Shown here: positions 15,491 to 21,966 of the stretch, piece by piece
Position numbering within the stretch: position 1 is the first letter of the stretch
Layout of the letters: each line of letters starts with the position of its first letter
From: an uncultured Prevotella sp.
Lineage (GTDB): Bacteria; Bacteroidota; Bacteroidia; Bacteroidales; Bacteroidaceae
DNA: 39,258 nucleotides
Direction: 5' to 3'
NCBI GenBank assembly: GCA_937916405.1
Contig: CALFUF010000111.1
Coordinates: 1 to 39,258 of the forward strand
The notes under the pieces: model-generated
Seen by the model: only the letters and a program-made list of their open reading frames with translations
Told to the model about the DNA's origin: nothing
Database searches by the model: none
Translations under genes and position numbers: made by a program

Positions 15491-16765
15491 TTAGTCTTTT
15501 AAACAACCTATTGGAACAATATAGATACCATCTTCACGGCGATAGGCGAACTTCCCAACTGCAGTGAGCACCATTTTAAAAGATGGCTCTTTCATACGTA
15601 TAGTATCAATTTTGTCTGAAAGGTTATTGAGTGCTTCTACTCCTTCACTGATAAGTTTTTCACCTCCCAGTTTAATCTCTATTAGACCAAATGCGCCATT
15701 ACGGAGATGTACAACTGTATCACATTCCAAACCATTCTTGTCACGGTAATGATATACTTGCCCATCGATAGCATCAGCGAAAATGCGAAGATCGCGCACG
15801 CATAAAGTTTCAAATAGGAGCCCAAATGTTTTCAAATCGTTGATTAAATCATTAGGTCCTAGTCCCAAAGCCGCAGTCGCGATTGATGGGTCAACAAAAT
15901 AACGATTGTCAGAGGTTCGTATTGCAGTTTTTGAGCGTAAATTAGGATTCCACGCCTCCATGTCCTCTATGACAAATATTTTCTTTAATGCAGCGATATA
16001 TGCATATACAGTCTTATCGTCTGTACTTGTTATGTCGTTTGTTCGAATGTCATTAGCGATTGTGCTAATCGGAACTTGTGAACCTTGGTGACGGGCATAA
16101 GACCTTAAAATGCGTTTGGTTCGCTCAGGATCTCTTTTTACTCCATCGACTCTTGATATATCTTTCTTTACTACTGCATCAATGTAGTCAAAGGCTCTTC
16201 CTAAAGCAACATCTTTCTTTTGAAGGGTTGCCCTCGGCCATCCTCCACGGCAAATTAAATAGGCAATATCTTCAAGTGTTAGTTTGTTTTCTGCAAAAAG
16301 TTGAGACGGGGATGTGAAAAGTTCTTTTAAACTTACTTTTCCGTTTGATTCACCAGACTCCCATAAACTCATAGGGCGCATGGTTAACCAAGAGAAACGC
16401 CCAGTTCCTGAGTGCTTCATGTTGCTGTCATCAACGGGAACAGCAGACCCCGTTAGGATAAACTGTCCTTCATCGTCACGATGATCTACTTCGTATCTTA
16501 CCGCATCCCATAGCTTGGGGGAAGTTTGCCACTCATCAATCAGTCTTGGTGTCTCACCTGTTAAAACACCTTTAGGGTTAATGGAGGCTAATTCTTGCCA
16601 ATTAGTACCTTCTTCAGTGTCATCCATATAGACAATACTTTTGGCTTGCTGTTCGGCAGTTGTTGTTTTCCCACACCATTTGGGTCCTTCTATGAGCACG
16701 GCTCCTATACCTTCTAATTTCTTTTTTAGCAGTTTGTCTGCAATTCTGGGCTTATATTTGTTCAT
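15491..16765 (-). CDS. AAA+ ATPase with C-terminal DUF4143 domain
   Basis: The N-terminal ATPase domain has Walker A IEGPKWCGKTTT near residues 26-37 and Walker B RLIDEWQ with the downstream ILTGSAVPV sensor segment. The C-terminal DUF4143 domain ends in ECDTVVHLRNGAFGLIEIKL, the Asp...Glu-x-Lys pattern of a PD-(D/E)xK nuclease-like fold. Such proteins are widespread in Bacteroidetes, and their function is not established. I chose ATG at 16765 (MNKYKPRIADKLL) over an upstream TTG at 16786. The gene has its own promoter (16860-16889), and four 23-bp iterons lie directly upstream of it, which makes the gene a candidate for dedicated regulation. It is transcribed alone. Confidence 0.85.
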   Translation of the reverse strand: MNKYKPRIADKLLKKKLEGIGAVLIEGPKWCGKTTTAEQQAKSIVYMDDTEEGTNWQELASINPKGVLTGETPRLIDEWQTSPKLWDAVRYEVDHRDDEGQFILTGSAVPVDDSNMKHSGTGRFSWLTMRPMSLWESGESNGKVSLKELFTSPSQLFAENKLTLEDIAYLICRGGWPRATLQKKDVALGRAFDYIDAVVKKDISRVDGVKRDPERTKRILRSYARHQGSQVPISTIANDIRTNDITSTDDKTVYAYIAALKKIFVIEDMEAWNPNLRSKTAIRTSDNRYFVDPSIATAALGLGPNDLINDLKTFGLLFETLCVRDLRIFADAIDGQVYHYRDKNGLECDTVVHLRNGAFGLIEIKLGGEKLISEGVEALNNLSDKIDTIRMKEPSFKMVLTAVGKFAYRREDGIYIVPIGCLKD

Positions 16766-16859
16766 CTTGTATTGTTTTGTTGGCAAAGATGCGATTAAGC
16801 GAGGGCGAAGAAACTTGTTTCATTTGCCGAGTGTGAGCATCTTCGCACACTTTCGCGTG

Positions 16860-16889
16860 CAAAGATACAAAAAACTCTTATATCTACAA
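16860..16889 (-). promoter_or_regulatory. Promoter of DUF4143 ATPase gene
   Basis: On the minus strand TTG (16889-16887) is followed after 19 bp by TATCTTTG (16867-16860), a very good match. The predicted 5' leader of about 90 nt contains a GTGTG...CACAC hairpin (16831-16850). The first of four iterons lies 16 bp upstream of the -33 element. Confidence 0.7.
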
Positions 16890-16905
16890 ACTTTTTGAGT
16901 GATTA

Positions 16906-16988
16906 TTTCCAAAGTTGGCTGTATTTCATTTCCAAAGTTGGCTGTATTTCGTTTCCAAAGTTGGCAGGATTTTATTTCCAAAGTTGGC
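16906..16988. repeat. Four 23-bp iterons
   Basis: The core TTTCCAAAGTTGGC occurs four times without mismatch, starting at 16906, 16929, 16952 and 16975, an exact 23-bp period. The 9-bp linkers differ: TGTATTTCA, TGTATTTCG, AGGATTTTA. The core holds an imperfect dyad, CCAA-AG-TTGG. The array sits just upstream of the DUF4143 gene promoter, a position typical for activator sites. The period is not a multiple of three and no convincing gene covers it. The rest of the gap down to 17101 shows nothing recognisable besides two 7-bp repeat units near 17050. Confidence 0.85.
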
Positions 16989-17101
16989 TATTTTCATTAC
17001 GTGAAATGTGTGACGGAAATTTTGTGATGAAAAGGTCATATTATTATCTTACCTCTCACCTCTGGAAGTTGAGAATGCGAAGCATGCGAAACTTGAAGTT
17101 C

Positions 17102-18307
17102 TTATTTATTATGGGTTGTATGGAGGAAGTCTTTGCTCTTCAAATCCATTTTCAGCAGATTGCCCAACATAAGACCAACCAACTTGATGGTGGAGAGAAT
17201 CTTACCAAACAAAGCCTTGTTACGCATTTTCTTAGGGATAGCAATGAAAATAGAGAGGGATATCAAGCAGAAAAGTCCCCACCATTTAATACACCAAGGG
17301 GAGGAAATGACAGTCATTAATATCGCAAAGAAACTGGTGAGCACTAAGAGTATGGAACGTGGTATCAATGCCTGTTGGATGGTCTTGTCGATATAATGGA
17401 TATTACCAGTCTTGATGGCTGTGGGGAGGTAGGGGAGCATCATTAAGAAACTCTGTATCTGTCCTGTCATCCAGCGGAGTCGTTGCCGCTGGAAATTCTC
17501 AGTGCTGCTAACCTTCTCATCAAATACCAGGATGTCCTCCGCATATTTAATAAAAATATGCTCCTTCATCAGTTGGATCTCCATCTCACGATCCTCAACG
17601 GCAGTCTCCAGCATGCCGACATGGCTCTTAAACCAGTCGTAATCAAAGCACATACCAGAGCCAATCAGTGCCGAGGAGAGACCAATGGTATTGTGTGCCT
17701 TGCGAAACAGGGAATTATTAATCTCCTCGCTAATTCCATCCAATACAGCGACATCGTTATCGCTATTTTTGGCACAACGATGGCACTGGATGGCACGATA
17801 GCCTTGTTGGCAGACGGCGTTGACCTGTTCTAAGAACTCTGGTAGAACGATGTTATCGGCATCGAGAATGACAATATAGTTGAAAGTTGAAAGTTGAGAG
17901 TTGGCAGATGTGACATGTTGAATGGCGTACTGCAGAGCTTGGGCTTTACTGCTCTTCTTAAAAGAAGGCTGCAGGAGGGTGATGGGAAGTGTTGATAAAA
18001 GGGCATTTGTCTCGGGACTCATGTGGTCGGAAATGACCCCCACTTTATATAAGCTTTTGGGGTAATTCTGTTGAAGAAAGGTTTTGACAGAATGGATGAT
18101 AACCGCATCTTCTTTATACGCAGGGAAGAGGATGAGGAAGGAGGAGTTTAGAGGTGAGAGTTTAGAGTTTAGAGGTGAGTGGTGAGAGGTGAGAGGTGAG
18201 AGGCGAGAGGGGAAGAGAGATACAATGGCATAGAAAGTTACATAGATGACAGAGGGTGCCATGAATATCCATAGCAACCAGTCTATCGTATGTATGGCGG
18301 TCCACAT
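17102..18307 (-). CDS. Membrane glycosyltransferase family 2 (processive-type motifs)
   Basis: A 401-residue GT2 with an N-terminal membrane helix (about 9-31), a cytoplasmic catalytic domain and two or three C-terminal helices. Motifs are FPAYKED near 61-67, the DxD of VILDADN, AVEDREME as the acid/base ED, and QRLRW as the QxxRW motif. All signatures of a cellulose/hyaluronan-synthase-like enzyme are present. The linker after helix 1 (residues 34-54, rich in Ser, Pro and Leu) is encoded by nine 7-bp repeats. A second 7-bp tract encodes NSQLSTFN just before the DxD strand. The gene starts 3 bp after its paralogue ends and is the last gene of the exopolysaccharide operon. Confidence 0.87.
   Translation of the reverse strand: MWTAIHTIDWLLWIFMAPSVIYVTFYAIVSLFPSRLSPLTSHHSPLNSKLSPLNSSFLILFPAYKEDAVIIHSVKTFLQQNYPKSLYKVGVISDHMSPETNALLSTLPITLLQPSFKKSSKAQALQYAIQHVTSANSQLSTFNYIVILDADNIVLPEFLEQVNAVCQQGYRAIQCHRCAKNSDNDVAVLDGISEEINNSLFRKAHNTIGLSSALIGSGMCFDYDWFKSHVGMLETAVEDREMEIQLMKEHIFIKYAEDILVFDEKVSSTENFQRQRLRWMTGQIQSFLMMLPYLPTAIKTGNIHYIDKTIQQALIPRSILLVLTSFFAILMTVISSPWCIKWWGLFCLISLSIFIAIPKKMRNKALFGKILSTIKLVGLMLGNLLKMDLKSKDFLHTTHNK
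17879..17906. repeat. 7-bp-period repeat in a GT2 gene
   Basis: Four heptamers in register, GTTGAAA twice, then GTTGAGA and GTTGGCA. They lie inside the reading frame of the GT2 at 17102-18307, next to the strand leading to the DxD motif. Confidence 0.75.
18146..18208. repeat. 7-bp-period repeat, nine units, in a GT2 gene
   Basis: Nine heptamers in perfect register: GTTTAGA, GGTGAGA, GTTTAGA, GTTTAGA, GGTGAGT, then three of GGTGAGA and one GGCGAGA. The 63 bp equal 21 codons, so the frame of the GT2 gene is preserved. The paralogue next door lacks this segment. Confidence 0.88.
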
Positions 18308-18310
18308 TGA

Positions 18311-19489
18311 TTATCGTTTATTTTTCTTTTCTCTTTCTAATTCTCTTCGTTCTACCCAGTCTGAGATTTTAGATAATCCTGGTATGGATTTCATGAGAAC
18401 GAATGGTGTCTTGAAGAAGGTTCTGTCCCAGTTCTTATCTACCAAATAGTCGGGGGTTGCCATGGCAAAAACCAAGAGCACGATGGCGAATAACGCCCAC
18501 CATTTAAAGGCGAGAGTAGTATAGATCATGGGCATGATAATCCCCATTAAAATAATGACAGCCATTAATATCATGCGAGGCATCAGCATCCACTGGATAA
18601 TTTTGTCAGCCCAGTTATAATACCTGTTGACAATGGCAATGGGAAGGTATTTGATGTTTTTCAATAGGGTAATTACTTGAGCCTTAATCCAACGACCTCT
18701 CTCCCGATTGAATTCATCCGACTCACGGGTCTTCTCATTAAAGACGTATAGTTGGTCAAAATAGTCCACATGAATGTGTTGTCGCATCAGCATCGCGTCC
18801 AATTCCTTATCTTCCCAAGCCGATTTAACGTTAAAGATGTTGCTCTTAAACCAACTAAAGTCAAAAGCACAGCCAGAGCCCATAAGTCCTGCGGATAAAC
18901 CAATAGCTGTATGCCCTTTGCGGAAAATAGAATTGTTGATTTCCTCAAAAACTGCTCCCATACGTGCGGCGGTAGTATCACGATTGCGGGATAGGATATG
19001 GGTTTGTATCGCCTTGGTTCCCGCTGAATCAAATGCCGCATTCAGATTCTCTAAGAATTCTGGCTCAACAAGGTCTCCTGCATCCAATACGATAACAATA
19101 TCATAGATTTTGAATTGTGGGAGGTTATTGATGGCGAGTTGTAATGCTTTTGCTTTGGTACTTTTCTCAAATTTTGGGGTCAGTAAAGTAATCGGTTCCT
19201 GGGCAAGCCGCATATTCGTCATCTCATCATTATGCTCTGAGACGACCGAAATATCAAATTGGCGTTGGGGGTATGTTTGTCCTAAAACAGACTTTACAGT
19301 CTGGATCACTCTCTTGTTCTTATAAGCTGGAATCAGAACAATAAAACGATTCTGATGGTTTGTCTTGGATAAGGTACCTTGATGTGCCATCATGGAAGTG
19401 ATGGTGAAAATCAGCATATAGAGAACGGTCAATGCGGCAAAGATAAACAAAACCCAGTCAATGGTGTATAGTATTTTCCAGAAATCCAT
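18311..19489 (-). CDS. Membrane glycosyltransferase family 2, divergent motifs
   Basis: A paralogue of the neighbouring 401-residue enzyme (392 residues), with the same layout: helix 1 at about 10-30, a GT-A domain starting FIVLIPAYKNK, and C-terminal helices. Two signature positions differ. The DxD is VLDAGD instead of LDADN, and QxxRW is ERGRW. The ED motif (WEDKELD) is kept. It may still be active with altered metal binding, have changed specificity, or serve as a partner of the neighbour. The gaps are 3 bp to the next gene and 4 bp from the previous one, so it is firmly within the operon. The basic tail ends KNKR. Confidence 0.85.
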   Translation of the reverse strand: MDFWKILYTIDWVLFIFAALTVLYMLIFTITSMMAHQGTLSKTNHQNRFIVLIPAYKNKRVIQTVKSVLGQTYPQRQFDISVVSEHNDEMTNMRLAQEPITLLTPKFEKSTKAKALQLAINNLPQFKIYDIVIVLDAGDLVEPEFLENLNAAFDSAGTKAIQTHILSRNRDTTAARMGAVFEEINNSIFRKGHTAIGLSAGLMGSGCAFDFSWFKSNIFNVKSAWEDKELDAMLMRQHIHVDYFDQLYVFNEKTRESDEFNRERGRWIKAQVITLLKNIKYLPIAIVNRYYNWADKIIQWMLMPRMILMAVIILMGIIMPMIYTTLAFKWWALFAIVLLVFAMATPDYLVDKNWDRTFFKTPFVLMKSIPGLSKISDWVERRELEREKKNKR

Positions 19490-19493
19490 AGTT

Positions 19494-20396
19494 TTATAGT
19501 TTTATGAATTGAATGATTCCGTTAAAAGTCGCTTTGGATAGGTCTCGATGTCCTTGCCAACAGAATTTAAGCATATCTTTTGGTGCCACAATTCCAATCA
19601 GGTAGATATAAGATAAATATCTGGATGTTCCTTTGGTATTCCGTTTGGCAAATAGTAAACGGTTGCGAGTTATATAGAAAGTCTTCAAAGGCGAGATGCG
19701 TCCGGTCGTCTGACTTTCTTTGTGAAAAATAGTACAAGCTGGCTCATACCAAATCTCATACCCTGCACGGCGTATCATGACAGACCAGTCGAGTTCCTCA
19801 TAATAGAGGAAATAGCATTCAGGCATTAACCCTGTCTTTTCTATCATCTCTCGCTTCACCATCATAGCAGCTCCATGCGCATAGGGAGTTGGGTGAGGTG
19901 TGTCATATTGTCCGTGATCCTCTTCTCCGCATCCAATCGATTTATTGCGGAGCGTGATGGAGGATAGGGGAGTATAACCTGCATATTGGATAGGCTGAGT
20001 TCCCCATGTGAATCGTATTTTTGGACAGACCATACCGATTCTCTCGTCGCTTTCCAATCTGTTAATCAGTGGTAGAAACAAATCTCTTACCTCTAACCTC
20101 TTACCTCTCACCTCTAATAAGGTATCATTATTAAGGAAAAACAAGTATTTGCCATGAGCTGCTTGAATGCCGAGATTATTACCTCCGGCAAAACCTAAAT
20201 TCTCTTTGCTTCTAATAACAATAATATGGGGGAAACGGTTTTCGATTTCAGTTGCTTCGTCTTGCGTTGACGCATTATCCACCACGATTACCTCTAATGA
20301 CTCGTCATCAGTAGGTAATGACTCAATCAATTCACAGGTGTCTTTTACCCCGTTGTAATTGATGGTAATGATGGATAACAACTTCTCAATGATCAA
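19494..20396 (-). CDS. Glycosyltransferase family 2 (rhamnosyltransferase-like)
   Basis: A soluble GT2 enzyme of about 300 residues: LSIITINYNGVKDTCELIES at 7-26, EVIVVDNAS near 35-43, GFAGGNNLGIQAA near 68-80, and FFLNNDT (a variant of DxD) near 86-92. YEELDWSVMIRRAGY supplies the ED motif. This arrangement is typical of rhamnosyl- or galactosyltransferases in polysaccharide loci. There is no ATG at the start. The reading frame opens after a TGA at 20402-20400, with TTG at 20396 and another TTG at 20381 as the candidates. The region upstream is a 7-bp repeat array that may have overwritten the original start. Residues 94-105 are encoded by a second 7-bp array. Confidence 0.85.
   Translation of the reverse strand: MIIEKLLSIITINYNGVKDTCELIESLPTDDESLEVIVVDNASTQDEATEIENRFPHIIVIRSKENLGFAGGNNLGIQAAHGKYLFFLNNDTLLEVRGKRLEVRDLFLPLINRLESDERIGMVCPKIRFTWGTQPIQYAGYTPLSSITLRNKSIGCGEEDHGQYDTPHPTPYAHGAAMMVKREMIEKTGLMPECYFLYYEELDWSVMIRRAGYEIWYEPACTIFHKESQTTGRISPLKTFYITRNRLLFAKRNTKGTSRYLSYIYLIGIVAPKDMLKFCWQGHRDLSKATFNGIIQFIKL
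20083..20117. repeat. 7-bp-period repeat in a GT2 gene
   Basis: Five heptamers, TCTCTTA, CCTCTAA, CCTCTTA, CCTCTCA and CCTCTAA. On the minus strand they read as TAAGAGG-like units, related to those at 18146-18208. They encode a charged loop (EVRGKRLEVRD) inside the GT2 of 19494-20396. Confidence 0.8.
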
Positions 20397-20435
20397 TGTT
20401 CAATGTTCAATGTTAAACGTTCAATGTTCAATGTG
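20387..20435. repeat. 7-bp-period repeat at a gene start
   Basis: Seven heptamers in register: CAATGAT, three of CAATGTT, AAACGTT, CAATGTT and CAATGTG. They fill the gap between the polymerase gene and the GT2 gene and run into the GT2 start region. Confidence 0.85.
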
Positions 20436-20436
20436 T

Positions 20437-21966
20437 CTACACTCTCGAAGCTTTCTTCTTCTCTAACTTCAATCGTTCCTTTTCTTCTTGGATAGCTATT
20501 TCTTTAGCCTCAAATTCTACCCATTCTTTTTCGATGAAAGGTAAAATGTAGACAATAGAAAGTCCTCCGTAAAAGAGCAAACAGTTAGGAAACTGCATTA
20601 AAACTTGGTTACCATATCCTCCTAATTGCATAGAGATAAATGCACAACAGAATCCTGCTCCTACACCTCGTAAAGAAGGGCTTTTGATTTTGAACATGGT
20701 AATCCAACATGCTCCTCCTAACATTAGAAGCATGGTAATGATAAAAAGCGTAATACCAATTTTGCCCGTACGAAGCCAAATAAATACATATTCTGAATCA
20801 GGTGGAATTACGGACATAATTGCATATTTGTTGTTAGCAGGAACATTTTCATAATTCATACCTAACCCAATACCCCATGGTGCTTCTTTCATATATTTTT
20901 TCATGGTCTCTTGGTTAATTGTACGAACATTTGCCGAAGCATCCGATCTGTCGAATGTTGTACGCATACGGCGAATCTGTTGGCTCCCGTTTCCAATGTT
21001 TGTAAAGGCAAGGATAAAGAATAAAAATCCAAATACAATTGTGACAAAAGTTGCAATTTTTGCCGATTTAGACAAGAAAACATAGGCAATAATACCCAAT
21101 ATTAAACATGCCATCGCTGTGCGGGTACCTGACTGGAACATTGCCCATGTACATCCTATTCCTGTTATCAAAAACAATATGCGTTGTTTTTTGATTTTAC
21201 TGGTGAAGGCAAAGATAAAATAGGCGACAGCTGTGGAGGCAATACCAATGCCAAAGGTTGCAGCATCATTATGCGTGGAGAAATAACGAGTGAGTGTTCC
21301 GGCATTTAGAATATGGGTTCTATAACCGATAGTTTCCATCCAGACACTTTCAGCAGGAGAGAAACCTATATGTATTTGTTTCCATGTGTAAAAAACTGTG
21401 AACAAAGAGAAAACTGCCCATACATACAAATATTGAACTAAAACTTTGGAGTTGTCTATATATATACAAAAAACCAAGAAACAATATAGTAATTGGAAAG
21501 CCATCATACGGGCGCCTGTATACCAAGCCCCAATGTTAATGCCCAAGCCACAAGTATCATTTAATACTTCTAAAGAACAAAAGCCACACCACAAAATAAG
21601 TGCATATAACATTAAATTTATCGTTCTCTCAAAATGGGGGGTACGTCTGGCGTCAATGATAGCTATACTCAAAAGGAGAATTTCCAGCATTTCATTATAA
21701 AGAGACAGAGGAATTCCAGCTGGTAGCCATTGGTTTTTATTAAACCATTGGACGAAATAATTGATAAAGAACAAAGCCCAGAAAGCTGCCATTCGGTATC
21801 TGAAAGCAAAATAGGCGGCAATTATAATCAGCGGTGAAATACAGACCAAAGCAAATGCCGAGAACCCCGCATTTACAAATTCATAAATAGCCAAACCAAA
21901 CAAGAGAAAGAGCAATAGTGCTCTTCCTCCAGTTTCTTGCTTGTATGTCGCAAAATCTTTTACCAT
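20437..21966 (-). CDS. O-antigen ligase/polymerase family protein (Wzy-like)
   Basis: A 509-residue membrane protein with about 11-12 helices and a large periplasmic loop in the second half. The segment from YFSTHNDAATFGIG to FQSGTRTAMACLILGI and the loop RTINQETMKKYMKEAPWGIG match the Wzy_C/WaaL pattern, with conserved Arg residues in the loop. It should polymerise lipid-linked repeat units in the periplasm. The last 30 residues form a highly charged Glu/Lys helix (FEAKEIAIQEEKERLKLEKK) reaching into the cytoplasm, which is not typical of the family. It lies directly after the Wzc-like gene with no gap. Confidence 0.85.
   Translation of the reverse strand: MVKDFATYKQETGGRALLLFLLFGLAIYEFVNAGFSAFALVCISPLIIIAAYFAFRYRMAAFWALFFINYFVQWFNKNQWLPAGIPLSLYNEMLEILLLSIAIIDARRTPHFERTINLMLYALILWCGFCSLEVLNDTCGLGINIGAWYTGARMMAFQLLYCFLVFCIYIDNSKVLVQYLYVWAVFSLFTVFYTWKQIHIGFSPAESVWMETIGYRTHILNAGTLTRYFSTHNDAATFGIGIASTAVAYFIFAFTSKIKKQRILFLITGIGCTWAMFQSGTRTAMACLILGIIAYVFLSKSAKIATFVTIVFGFLFFILAFTNIGNGSQQIRRMRTTFDRSDASANVRTINQETMKKYMKEAPWGIGLGMNYENVPANNKYAIMSVIPPDSEYVFIWLRTGKIGITLFIITMLLMLGGACWITMFKIKSPSLRGVGAGFCCAFISMQLGGYGNQVLMQFPNCLLFYGGLSIVYILPFIEKEWVEFEAKEIAIQEEKERLKLEKKKASRV

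Noticed and set aside
16829..16850. Riboswitch in the DUF4143 leader
   Set aside because: Only one short hairpin (GTGTG/CACAC) is visible; there is no conserved aptamer pattern that I recognise.
16906..16988. CRISPR array
   Set aside because: The spacers are only 9 bp and two are nearly identical. The unit fits iterons, and no cas genes are present.
16895..17320. A 141-codon plus-strand frame through the iterons with repeated FQSWL and ISKVG words
   Set aside because: The words are simply the three frames of a 23-bp repeat, and the downstream part is antisense to the GT2 gene. No family resemblance or promoter supports it.
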